From assembly GCA_934047225.1 (NCBI GenBank), contig OW203989.1:18823977-18887976 (forward strand): DNA of 64,000 bases. Direction: 5' to 3'. The notes below the pieces were generated by a model that was given only the letters and a program-made list of their open reading frames with translations, was not told the origin of the DNA and made no database searches. The position numbers and the translations under genes were made by a program. Positions 1-9,915 of this stretch are shown one piece after another. Positions within the stretch are counted from its first letter, which is position 1. The number at the start of each line of letters is the position of its first letter. This DNA comes from Ypsolopha sequella (lineage: Eukaryota > Arthropoda > Insecta > Lepidoptera > Ypsolophidae).

Positions 1-49
1 GAGTTTAGGAAAATCCTTTATTTGCCTGCGTCAGTTTAGGGACCATGCA

Positions 50-560
50 TCCATCCATCTATCACCTAGTTTGTCCACTGCTGGACATAAGCCTTTCGAG
101 GACTTTGCCACTCCCGGCGGTCATCCTGGAAGAATTGCTCATACTCACACACGCTGGGCAGGTGGGTTGGTGAGCGCGGTGCTGGAACCCTCGCACCAGT
201 GACGCCGCTGCCCGTCACCAGTCTGTTCCATATACGGCCCAGCTGTTAGGGATGGATATACCGCCATCCATCGGTCCCAGGCATGGTGGGCCTCCTGGTT
301 TTTTGCCTGTGAGCTGTCCTCTTACTCTCCCCCAATTACTTCGAGGGGGTCTCCAAGTAAGATGGTGGTACCTCCACAGTTGAGCCCAGCATCAGCTCTA
401 CCACTCTCCAAAGTTTAGGGTCCTACCTGCCAAATTTCAATTTTCATTTATTTTTATGGCTCTTGTCCGTGGTATAGCGCGTTATAACGCCCAGGGTCAC
501 GGGGAAGACCTCAGCGGCAGAGATGGCGGAGAAACTGGTTTCCAGTATTTTTTCCTAATC
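50..560 (-). mobile_element. LINE-like 3' end fragment (RTE-type tail), tentative
   Basis: Read on the minus strand, this stretch ends with 'CTTATGTCCAGCAGTGGACAA' followed by a short GATG-rich run (plus-strand 'catccatccatcta'). That layout resembles the 3' end of RTE-like non-LTR elements in insects, where a 'TGTCCAGCAGTGGAC' block precedes a (GATG)n tail. It is more GC-rich than the flanking DNA. No long open frame survives. The family name is inference from the tail motif only. Confidence 0.4.
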
Positions 561-1590
561 TCAAAATGTAAGGATACAATTATGTTTTTTACACTGTCAG
601 TAGTAACAAAACATTTCCCCTAGAACTCAATTTTGAGAGTTAGTAATATAGAGTTTCAAGACCTACTACCAATTTGAGCATCCATTAATTTATTCCATTA
701 ATCCATTAATCCAATTTGAAAATCCTTAGACGAAAATAGTGTACAACGTACTTGGGAGTTTCTTTTTATCGATTCCTTATCGAAAAAAATATCATTCACT
801 GTTCCTTATATGTTAAAGAAGTTTCTTTTTAAATTACGCTCGAGTGTGCTAACGAGAACATATGGGTATCTCACTAACTAGTGCATATTTAATCAGGAAC
901 AGATAGAAGAGATAGTCTAGTGACGTCACAAGAGCTTTCTGCCGGTGACTCGCTTCACGTTCTCAAAGGACCCAGCATTAACGAGAGGGCTGATAGAAAA
1001 ACTAGCTCTTTGTTACTTTACTTACACGCGTACGGCACTTTTTAACACACGTTCAAAAATAAATGTTCAAGTTTTCACTTCTTTATGTAAAACTCAAATA
1101 CTCGGATGGTTGGCGCTATCGCTTGCCGTGAATACGCAAAAATCAGAGGATTGTCTAGTCAGGATTCTTTGTATAAGTTTTTCAATCACGAGTTTTTATG
1201 TCTTGTCATGGTTTGAGATGAAATTTGGTGACTTTTTTCGACTCCCGCTTTCTATTCGTAATTATAACAGATTCTCATCGCGTCACATAATATTTGCAGA
1301 AAATTAAGGTGATGGCAATTGGCCTGTAATACAGCTGAAACTACTGCCTGTGGAAGTGGATTTGTCGGTAAGTTTGGTCTTGGTGTGGCTATTCAAGGTG
1401 CTCCAGGGTTATTTGGTTATCGGTAGTTGTATCTCAGTTTACGCCGCCCGAGGAGGCTTCGCGCATTCCTAAAATGCCCTCCTGCTAGTCGAGCATGTAA
1501 TATGAGTTTTTCAAAATTTATAGGTATAGTTTTGTGACTTGGAGGAGAAAAACGCTGTGAGGTAAAACTGCATACTAAAAAGCATCGGTG
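561..1590. other. No recognisable gene
   Basis: AT-rich sequence. A 120-codon plus-strand open frame (945-1307) has no recognisable domain, no conserved motif and no matching context, so I treat it as chance. Confidence 0.5.
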
Positions 1591-1594
1591 TAAA

Positions 1595-1715
1595 TACAAA
1601 ACAGTGTTTAACTTTAGACAGTGTTTAAATCTGTTGCTGTCACTCTTTTACAATGTGAAAGAAAAGGTGACAACAATAGATTTAAACACTGTCTAAAGTT
1701 AAACACCGTTTTGTA
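1595..1715. repeat. Hairpin, about 55-bp inverted arms
   Basis: The arms 1595-1650 and about 1660-1715 are near-perfect reverse complements around 'TTTAGACAGTGTTTAAATCT', with a loop of about 10 bases. This is a fold-back or MITE-like palindrome. It is followed directly by SINE-like sequence. Confidence 0.8.
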
Positions 1716-1721
1716 GTAACA

Positions 1722-1860
1722 CCGCATGTGTTTATACCCGAAGTCAGGTAATACGGCCCACAATCTCTGTTCAAAATCGCTGAAAAGAGGTTGTACCAGT
1801 GTGTGCTCCAGTAACAATTCAAAATAGGTAACATCTCTGACACCCCCTTAAGTTAAGCTC
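1722..1860 (+). repeat. Degenerate SINE body fragment
   Basis: The order 'GCATGTGTTTATACCCGAAGT', 'AAATCGCTGAAAAGAGG' and 'CATCTCTGACACCCCCTTAAG' follows the body of the better-preserved SINEs at 15209 and 51680. The tRNA-like head is missing. Confidence 0.45.
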
Positions 1861-2129
1861 CTGTAAGTGAAAGCCTAATAACAATATTTTCTACATTATT
1901 TCTTAAGAATCCGACTATGTGACAGTAAAAACTGCGTATGAAAAAAAATCCGTGTAGTGGTTTTCTAGTTCTGAAAGCAAACATACATACAGACAGACAT
2001 TACATTTTATTATGCTACGTTCACACGCGCGCCGTGCAGCCCGGCGGGCTGCCTGGCGGGCTGCACGGCATGCAGCCCGTCCCGGGCCGGCGGAAATTCA
2101 AGCTGTTCACACGCACGCCGTCGTGTCAG

Positions 2130-2378
2130 TCAGTGCCAGCATGGCGGGCAGCGAGGATCTCGGTGTTGTTGCTGCCATATCCTTTGGCTTAACTTATTTT
2201 TATTGGAAAAAGAAACAAAATGATGAACGACGGAGCAAAAGACTGCAAAGAAGGTGGTGGATGATAAAAGTTCACAGAAATTATGTTTATGGAATTTATG
2301 TTCGGGGTTCCATAATATTTCTTCTTCCTGGTAATATTCCAGGAACGTCAAAATTGTCTCGTTTGACCATTCCGCCAT
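2130..2378 (-). pseudogene. Truncated MADF-domain protein head
   Basis: The minus-strand frame starts MAEWSNETILTFLEYYQEEE and continues to LWNPEHKFHKHN. This matches the start of a MADF domain (Trp, then I-x-x-F-L-E-x-Y, then L-W-x-P-x-H). MADF is the Myb/SANT-like DNA-binding fold of Adf-1 and of the accessory protein of Harbinger elements. The second half of the domain is absent: after about residue 33 the frame runs antisense through the transposase head. Starts of both partners meeting head-on around 2275-2290 is what an internal deletion of an autonomous two-gene element would leave. Confidence 0.6.
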
Positions 2379-2398
2379 GTTGTAATCTCCGATCGTAG
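2141..2398 (+). pseudogene. Truncated head of a Harbinger-type transposase
   Basis: An 86-codon frame begins with MAGSEDLG and carries a basic run reaching RRWW at residues 37-40. An aromatic-basic [KR]RRxWV-like block near the N-terminus is typical of PIF/Harbinger (HARBI1-like) transposases, where it comes just before the helical region leading to the DDE domain. Similarity ends within about ten residues after RRWW, and the rest reads antisense to the MADF-like frame. None of the catalytic DDE region is present, so this cannot encode an active enzyme. The alternative is a chance frame, which the paired MADF-like frame on the other strand makes less likely. Confidence 0.5.
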
Positions 2399-2657
2399 CG
2401 ACTTTCTTAGCAACGTTGAAGATCCACTCTTCGCGAAAGCGCGGGCGGGAGAGACTGACTGCCCGCGCGCGTTTAAACAGTCACCGGGCGCCCGCACATT
2501 CATCCTTTGAACTTTGCCAAAAAACCGACACTCGCCCGATTCGCGGCATTCACGTTCACAGGCGCGTTCACGGGCTCGGGCGTACCGTTTACACGCTCGT
2601 GAATGTGAATGTGCACGTTGAATGTCGAGTTAAACGCGTGCGTGTGAACGTACCATA

Positions 2658-3150
2658 TGTAAAGAGAAAATGCAGGAACAAGGAACCCGTGCGTTCTACG
2701 TTTTAGTAACTATAGTAATAAAACTTTGCATGTGAAGAACTACGCAGTTACCGAGCGAGTCTACGTTTGTTTTAGTTTTATCTAGTTGAAAACTAAAAAG
2801 TAGTTAGAATCAGCCTGCATTTTTCAGATAAAAGCTGCATAAAAAGGATTTAAACGAATTGCAGAGAATTTTTTAAATTCTGGAGGTAGTGTAATATAAA
2901 GTAGAAAGTTTTCTTTTGGTTCTTTCAAAGTTATGGTAACGGGATGACAAAATTCTAATAAAGAAAATTCGGTAAGCGGAAGTAGCCTAGGTCTTATTTA
3001 GTAACAAGAATTTTAAAACAAAACTACAACACTATCAAATTCTGTCTAGTATTCAAATACATGCGTCTGGTCTTTCATAATTCTTAACGTGAACTACAAA
3101 ATCATTGTTTTACAAATATTTAATTTGCAGTCACAGATTTGTTAAGATTT
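2658..3150. other. No recognisable gene
   Basis: AT-rich non-coding sequence with no long frame and no repeat that I recognise. Confidence 0.5.
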
Positions 3151-4640
3151 AGACATACATACAATATAGGTACCCACGCCTGTCTCCCCGAGGGGTTGGC
3201 AAAAATTACAGATTTCTATCTTCTACGATCCTGACACACCTCTATTTCCCTTCAATTAGGTCAGCATACGTTCTTTTGGGGCAGCCTAGTCGAGCTTTAC
3301 CTTTATTGCGCACCATAAACTTCTTTCGTCACTCTGCTTTCATTTATGCTCTACATGTCCAAACCACCGAGGAATTCCTTTTTTCTATTATAGTCACTTT
3401 ATATTCTTTTAGGCCGGACCGATCCCGTTTTCTTGCATTCAATCTTCTTTCAATGTCACTTTCCATCGCGCGTAAATAGACAACCCAGATGGAACTACTT
3501 CCTCGTTTCCAATCTTAACCTTGCATTCAGTTACCGCTTCACCCCTCTCTAGCACCATAACCTTTGTTTTTCCTACGTAATTTTCATTCCTTTCTTTTTA
3601 GGGTTCCGTAGTACCTAAAAGGTAAAAGGAAACTTTATGGTGAGACTCCGTTGTCCGTCCGTCCGTATGTCACAGCCTCATAACTTTTAAATACATGAAA
3701 TTTGACCCAAAAATAGCATTCATTTGCCAACATATAACATGAGGGTGTAAAAAAAATATGAAAAATTTGAAATTGTATCAAATTGTAGGTATTAAAAAGC
3801 TAATTGTAAAAATACATACTTTTAATATATTTACTGACACTGGTTTCGAGAAATCTTTAAAAAACTCCAAAAATATGTATGTTCCCCCCCTTATCTCCGA
3901 AACTGGTAGACCGAAAAATATGAAAAAAATGTAAATTATAAATCATAACTGGCCAATTACAGGAAAACTATAACGATAAAAAAAAATTCAGCACTAATGA
4001 GAAATATAAAAAAAGAAGTAAAATAAATAAAAAAATATATATTTTATAAAAACAAAATATGGGTATCAAAATGTAGGTAATAAAAAGTTGATTGTAAAAA
4101 TATATACTTTTACTATACTTACTGGCACTGGTTTCGAGAAATATTTGAAAAACCCCCTTATCTCCAAAAGTAGTGGACCAAAAAATATGAAAAATATCAT
4201 GGTAATATGTGTTTACGTAAATATTACAGGAAAAATAAAGCAGTTGAGAAATTCACGTAAAAAATGACAAAATTAAATTTATCATCCTCATACGGAACCC
4301 TAGGTACGCGAGTCTGACTCGCACTTGGCCGTTTTTTTTTTACAAAGAAATAAGTTGTCATTTCTTGCAGCTCATCCGTTGATGCAGCAAGGAGAACTTG
4401 GTCATCGGCGTATTAGTGGCGTTTAATAAGTAACTCCCTTTACTTAAGTCCACACTCGCGCTCTTTTATAATAATTTAAACAACTGTCCATAAATATATT
4501 GAATAGCCACGGTGACGCTACACATCCTTGTTTAGACAAACTAGATAAAAGAGATAGCTCCTTTAGACACCTTAAACCAATCAGTGTATGCCCCGTTAAT
4601 CCTGATGCAAGTACTGGAAATCTCTTAGAGAGATTTCGGG
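3150..4640 (-). pseudogene. Broken non-LTR retrotransposon RT, split by a nested repeat
   Basis: Read on the minus strand, pieces of a reverse transcriptase occur in the correct order but with frameshifts and stops. Around 4500-4530 is SKQGCVASPWLFNIFMDSCL, the RT block with the [RK]QGC-ASP-WLFN motif. Around 4375-4410 is YADDQVLLAASTDELQ, the catalytic xADD motif. Near 3530-3590 is KTKVMVLERGEAVTECKVKI (RT thumb side), followed by an IERRLNA-like block near 3440. Near 3270-3350 come NESRVTKEVYG and CPKRTYADLI, and the tail near 3170 is LPTPRGDRRG. Between the xADD block and KTKVMV lies the unrelated repeat 3595-4341, so the LINE was already here when that repeat inserted. It cannot be functional. 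The clade is uncertain. Confidence 0.8.
3595..4341 (+). repeat. Interspersed repeat 'GGGTTCCGTAGTACC' type, copy 1
   Basis: It begins TTTTTAGGGTTCCGTAGTACC, contains two similar internal segments around 'GGTTTCGAGAAAT', and ends with an imperfect palindrome (GCGAGTCTGACTCGC) followed by ACTTGGCCG and a poly-T run. It splits a LINE reverse transcriptase. Other copies lie at 47951-49990, 56904-58405 and, degenerate and inverted, about 60975-61420. There is no coding capacity, so it is presumably non-autonomous. The family is widespread in moths and butterflies, but its class cannot be settled from this window. Confidence 0.75.
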
Positions 4641-5220
4641 GACCGCACCAAGTGGCTACTCACTCCATAAACGGACCTTGTTGTCCACGATTTAGAATAA
4701 GTAGAAACCCATACTGAGAGAATATATTAAAACAAGTACAGCTCAGTAACTAAAACACTGAAAGTGTTTACAAAGCAGACTAGGTAAGCGCTTGCAATCT
4801 TAACAATCAAAATATCAAGTCAGCGTGGTCGTTCAATAATCACACGTATACTCATTTATTAAGAGTCACAACTGATACTGGTAGTCGAGTGTTGTTTTGC
4901 TACTAGTGTAGCGCATGTCCTCAGGGAGTGTTGTCGCTTTTATGTTATAAATACACGATACGTATACAAAGTGAGGCAAGAACGTTGTGTTCACGCCTTT
5001 CTGTTAAAAGCCACGGAAGAACGCTTGCGCTTAGCGGAGAATATTAAAAAATATATATAATAATAAATGGATTGAAAAAGAAAAAACTAAAGTACAAGTG
5101 TTTTTAAATTAAGTTTGAAGCCGATAGATATGAGTACAACTTTGAATATTACGCATCAGATTTTTTGTTTGAAATATTTAATTTCTGACAGTTTAATTTT
5201 TAATATTAAACAATTTGCAA
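4641..5220. other. No gene seen; isolated TATA-like box
   Basis: No coding similarity. A TATAAATA lies near 4946, about 280 bp upstream of a GC-rich segment. It is recorded only because of that position, and nothing else supports a promoter. Confidence 0.3.
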
Positions 5221-5224
5221 CGCT

Positions 5225-5391
5225 CAGCGCACGAGCAATGCGCGCAGCTCGCCGATCGGCGGCTGCCAGTGCCCGTTTGACAACGACGGTGAACGCCGCG
5301 CGCCGCGTCGTCGTCCTAAGAACGACACTCGCCTTGATAATGCCGAAATTGTATCGGTGAAACGGTTGGCATATAGTCAACAACAATCACA
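5225..5391 (+). other. GC-rich island ending in a consensus splice donor
   Basis: About 165 bp rich in CpG stands out sharply from the AT-rich surroundings and ends at CACAC|GTGAGTG, a consensus splice donor. It could be a first, non-coding exon of a gene lying elsewhere. Both strands are open through it, which GC-rich sequence does by chance. No protein similarity is seen. Confidence 0.2.
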
Positions 5392-5584
5392 CGTGAGTGT
5401 TCAAGCCGTATGTAATAATAATTTAGTATGTCAGCTCACGCGAGTTTTAATAATTTGCAAGGAAATAAATAGAAGGATTAGTAGATTTTGATACACATGT
5501 TTGTTTACATACAAACAGTACATAGAGTATGTGGTTAGAAACTAAAGAGGCACTATAACGTACTTGAATTAAAATTAAAAAAAA

Positions 5585-5884
5585 ACAGCCAAGTGCAAGT
5601 CGGACTAGCGCACGAAGGATTCCGAACCATTATCTATAAAAACGGCACAAAAAATGTCTGTTGTATTGGAGTCCCCTTAAATATTTATTTTATTCTGTTT
5701 TTTAATATTTGTTGTTATAGCGGCAACAGAAATACATCATCTGTGAAAATTTCAACTGGCTAACTATCACGGTTCATTAGAGGCAGCCTGGTGACAGACG
5801 GACAGACAGACGGACAGACAGACGGACAGCGGAGTCTTAGTACTAGGGTCCCGTTGGTTACCCTTTGTGTACGGAAGCGTAAAA
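5585..5884 (-). repeat. Interspersed repeat 'AGGGTTCCGTACC' type, copy A
   Basis: It carries the AAGTGCAAGTCGGACT end, the 'TGTTGTTATAGCGGCAACAG' block, a 12-bp CGGACAGACAGA tandem stretch, and a decayed GGAACCCTAAAAA end. Orientation is opposite to the copy at 8805. It is related to, but distinct from, the repeat at 3595. Confidence 0.75.
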
Positions 5885-5949
5885 AACAATGTAGCTCGAG
5901 ATTTAATTTCGAATCCAGCCTGTTTGAGTATGTACCAATTATCATTTCC

Positions 5950-6060
5950 CGAATTTGTAGTATTTGTGTACTTATCGTTGCTGAACGTTGAAGAAAAACT
6001 CTTTGGGGTAAAACTGCATGCCCTAAAAAACCTGTAATTGTGCCTGAAGTACGCCGTAAT
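5950..6060 (+). repeat. SINE body fragment
   Basis: 'TTGCTGAACGTTGAAGAAAA … CTGCATGCCCTAAAAAACC … TTGTGCCTGAAGTACG' matches the middle of the SINE at 15209. Head and tail are missing. Confidence 0.6.
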
Positions 6061-7100
6061 CCTAACGGTTGGTACATAAAAATCGTCTTTAAAAAGAGGA
6101 CGTACGATAGTTTACTGTTCTGGGACAATTCACATTTGAAAACACCGAACACTCTTTCGGGGATATACCTGTATATGTTTTGGTGACGATATGTTGTTCT
6201 TTTATTGTAATATAAAAATTATTTATCTTATCAATGTTACTGCACAAAGAAATAAAAATAACAACAAGTATTGGATAAAACCAAAGAAACTACCGGTTAA
6301 TATATAGTATATACCGACTCCGCCTTGCTCTTCTTTGATGAAGTGGCAATCTCACCCGACAGCCGATAGCTAGCTTTGAATAAATAAGGCGATTTTCGTT
6401 CAGGGTCTCCGATAAGGGAAAAGTTCTAACGGAAACTTTTAAGGAAGTCTTTTTGTGGTATAATCTGCCACATTTCCGTGATACAACATAAAGTTCATCC
6501 TAGCAACGAACTTTGGATTATCAGGTTAAGCCTTGGTTATTTACATTGGATTTACGTCAGTTTAGTTTATCACTTCCTCTAAAAAAAACTTTTTTTCTAT
6601 TCTGCTTACGGATCCCTAATAATTCTCAAAGAGCCCAGTTTTAACGTAGGCGACAGTAACGAAACTCAATTTTATGAACAATTTTCATAGTTGGGAAACT
6701 TGAGTCTTGAATAAATAGAATTACCGAGCTATTCCGCTAACTTTGCGTTACACCTTCAAACTTGACGGCAATACAATTCAACTTTTTGAAAAGACTTGAT
6801 TCTTCTCTGTCTAAAATGTTGTTTAAAGTTAAAAGTGCTTTTTTGGGTTCCGTCAGAAGGAAAACGGTTTATTCGGCCGCCTACAGTTAGCTAGCCGGGC
6901 TATTTAAAGATAGTTGAATGCTCTCTTTATAATCTATGACTGATTTTACACTTCCTTTTGCTTGAAGACTACCATTTAAACATCCATAATTGCTTTTGGT
7001 TCCAGTTTTTTGCACATGATTCTTTGTTGTACACAGTAAGACACAAGTAAATAAATGGTTTGTACAAAGGTGAACTTATATTTAAAAAGTTATTTATTAT
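6061..7100. other. No recognisable gene
   Basis: AT-rich sequence with no conserved frame. I see no repeat structure apart from short A/T runs. Confidence 0.5.
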
Positions 7101-7104
7101 AAAT

Positions 7105-7302
7105 TATAAAAACGGCAAAAAAAACAAGTCTGTTGTATGAGAGCCCCCTTAAATATTTATTTTATTCTGTCTTTTAGTATTTGTTGTTATAGTGGCAACA
7201 TAAATAATGAGATACAGTCTGGTGACAGACGGACAGACAGACGGACAGCAGTCTTAGTAATAGGGTCCCGTTGGTTACCCTTCGGGCACGGAACCCTAAA
7301 AA
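7105..7302 (-). repeat. Interspersed repeat 'AGGGTTCCGTACC' type, copy B
   Basis: Same orientation as copy A, with the 'GTTGTTATAGTGGCAACA' block, a shorter CGGACAGACAGA run and an intact GGAACCCTAAAAA end. An internal part around the GTGAAAATTTC segment is deleted relative to copies A and C. Confidence 0.75.
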
Positions 7303-8800
7303 GGCTTGCAGATTTTTATTTCATAATATAGGTACATTTATATTAATATCAGCATCACTAATTCTACTAAACAAGCCGTTAGTGCCGGTACATATTACTT
7401 TGATGAGTGATCTAACTTGTTCATCCATCCAGTTGATGTGATCGATTACACTCAACTCCTAACTCATGCACTCAACGTATGATCAATACAATCTTATTAA
7501 GAAGGGGAACTTTCACAGTAATTAGCAATATTAAATTATTATCACAAAGGTCCTTAAGTGGAGTCAGCACTTAACATTTAATTTATTAGAGCTACCTCTT
7601 CGCCTCATAATTTAATTTTGAAGAGAAAGGACGCGTTGTGTCTTAATTGCGACTCGTGCGAAAAGGGTAAATAGATAAACTATCTATATATAGGTTTATG
7701 TTATAGTCTTGAGTAGTTTTTTAATGTGTAAAAATCTCGGTATCTTATATTTAATTTCTGTGTCCATTGTTTGTCATTATTACCTACGTAATATTATGCA
7801 TGCACATATAAAGTCATTATAAAGGTGTCAAATTTAAAATATGTAAAAATTTTGAACGTATAATTGTAATTTTCTGAAAAAAGAGTCGTCAAATACTTCG
7901 CAAGTGTGCGTTCAACTGCTTATAACTTCAAAAACCTTTCCTTTTCGTTGACGCTCCACAAGTTAAACACTCACCATTCAGCGGCGCCGCAGGCAACGAG
8001 CCTTAGACGAATAAGCAACGAGCGTATGAATTGTAATAGGTTACAAAGCGGAATTGAAATCCTATAGAACCTAGCACACCTACTAAACAAGGTATTTAAC
8101 AAAATTGTTGCGTGTGGTGCATACAGGGCTGCCATGTGTGCGATACCATCTGGTAAAACTATAGTTTCATCCGCAAGATGTATTTTGCTGAGCATTGTAT
8201 TTAATCATTTTTTATACACAACTTCTGTAACCGCTCCCGCGAGACAGCCTCTTATGACGTCATACTGAAACAAGATGAGTTACTTGGCAGCATAGTTTCG
8301 TTATGATGTCATGATGAGCCACGGCGAAGTTGAAGTGAGAGGATTTTTTGGTTACCTGAGTCTTTGTCTAACCTTCCAGGGTGCGCCAGGTGCATAGACA
8401 ATACAGCCCAGAAAGACGTCTTTTGTTCAACATCTTGCGTACAAATAATTGTGTCAACAATCGAAACAAGATACTGCAATCTTATTGGCTCTTCCAATCT
8501 TACGTATAGCGCCACAAACTTATCTTTCCCGAAGACGAAGACTCTAACGTAATGAATATAGAAGCCATTTTGGTTTGGCCTACCGAAACATATAATTTTG
8601 GAGTGGCGAATTGTATCTGCTGGTTCAGTCAGATGTGTTGACAGAAATCGGTCGCCTGTTATGAGGAGTCTGTAGGCTGTATTCGTCTATGGCCAGGTGT
8701 AATTGGAGTAATCAGTGGTTGTATTTATGTCAGTTTATGCCACGTAGGGAAACTCCTTTCTTTACCCCAAAAAAGGAAGGACTCTTTAGTTAGAGTCCAC
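7303..8800. other. No recognisable gene
   Basis: Non-coding, AT-rich sequence. Two TGACGTCA-type or near palindromes occur around 8253 and 8305 (ATGACGTCAT and ATGATGTCAT). They resemble CRE-like sites but have no supporting context. Confidence 0.4.
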
Positions 8801-8804
8801 TTAC

Positions 8805-9092
8805 TTTTTAGGGTTCCGTACCCATAGGGTAACCAACGGGATCCTATTACTAAGACTCCCTGTCCGTCTGTCACCAGGCTGTATCTCATGAACCGTGATA
8901 GTTAGACAGTTGAAATTTTCACAGATGGTGTATTTCTGTTGCCGCTATAACAACAAATACTAAAAAAACAGAATAAAATAAATATTTAAGGGGGCTCCCA
9001 TACAACAGACATGTTTTTTTTTGCCGTTTTTATAGATAATGGTACGGAACCCTTCGTGCGCGAGTTCGACTCGCACTTGGCTGGTTTTTTTT
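8805..9092 (+). repeat. Interspersed repeat 'AGGGTTCCGTACC' type, copy C
   Basis: The best-ended copy in this part: TTTTTAGGGTTCCGTACCC at one end, then the 'CTGTTGCCGCTATAACAACA' block, then CGCGAGTTCGACTCGCACTTGG and poly-T at the other. It is inverted relative to copies A and B. Confidence 0.8.
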
Positions 9093-9383
9093 ATCACACG
9101 TAATGTTAATACATTGAAATAGCAATTGACAGAGTAAAAATATGTCGAGTAGTGAATCTTAGTACAAGCGCTCAGATTTGAACTCACACATGCAAACGCG
9201 AAGTCTAAACGCCGCCACGCCGAGATTTGTGTGGAGACTCCCCTGAACTTCGCTTAGACTGATGATGATTTGTGTGCGTGAGTTTGAATCAAAGCGTTTT
9301 TCTTAGAGTCATAACTCTATAAATATAGTTACTCTGCTATTGATCTGTTGCAGTGAGATAGAACATTACCAACTTATTAAAAA

Positions 9384-9660
9384 GCGGCGGTATCTCAGGG
9401 GTAGAACGCTGGCCTCTCAATCTTGAGAACCAGGTTCGATCCCCGGTCGAGAATGAGTTCTTCGGAATTTATGTGCGTGTATTTGTGCCAAAAATACGGC
9501 GATAGCGCTCAACACCCATCCGTTGGGGCGTAATAATTGTCCGTGAAACGCGAGTGTACCGAATGTGGACTGTGAATAGTATTTCACATTTCACACTCGG
9601 AACACCTCTGTCAACCCCTTGGGGATTCATGTCATGACGATATTTTTATTTTTATTTTGT
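9384..9660 (+). repeat. tRNA-derived SINE
   Basis: The head is tRNA-like, with a pol III A-box-like TATCTCAGGGGTAG and a near-perfect B box GGTTCGATCCC at 9433-9443. It is followed by the shared lepidopteran SINE body ('TTTGTGCC', 'CGGCGATAGCGCTCA') and the 'CCTTGGGGATTCATGTCATGACGAT' end with a T/A-rich tail. The acceptor arms do not pair as in a functional tRNA. Confidence 0.8.
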
Positions 9661-9750
9661 ATAAAAAAAACTAATGTACAAAAATGTAATTTAATATTAA
9701 CAGCACATTGCTATTTTCAGATTATCCCTAAGACAATAAGTCGCAGACCA

Positions 9751-9915
9751 GTGGGTCTACCGCGTAATTCTCATTTTCATCAACATCAACTTGAGATTGA
9801 AATTTGACGTGCGTGCGACGACGCCCGCCTAACATGCCATCTCTTTTGGACGCGTTGAATTTTACATGCATTTGCTTGAAGTTGATACAAATGAGAATTA
9901 CGCGGTAGAGCCCCA
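9751..9915. mobile_element. MITE, about 165 bp
   Basis: Inverted ends: GGGTCTACCGCGTAATTCTC on the left and the complement of GAATTACGCGGTAGAGCCCC on the right, about 25 bp each. There is no coding capacity. I could not identify a convincing TSD, so the superfamily is open. Confidence 0.75.

Larger units (their letters stand above)
2011..2657. mobile_element. Non-autonomous PIF/Harbinger-type element
   Basis: The ends are inverted: TATGCTACGTTCACACGC on the left and, reverse-complemented, TATGGTACGTTCACACGC on the right. The subterminal DNA is GC-rich and carries further CGTTCAC-type repeats. Inside are two convergent, overlapping open frames that look like the starts of the two genes an autonomous PIF/Harbinger element carries: a transposase and a MADF/Myb-like DNA-binding protein. 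The body between the two heads appears deleted. I could not assign a clean 3-bp TSD, so the exact ends may be off by a few bases. The superfamily call rests on the gene pair and the TIRs. Confidence 0.6.

Noticed and set aside
945..1307. 120-codon plus-strand frame
   Set aside because: No recognisable domain, no splice or promoter context. Likely chance.
9384..9456. Possible tRNA gene on the plus strand
   Set aside because: The same head occurs at 15209 with a shared SINE body. The acceptor arms do not pair.
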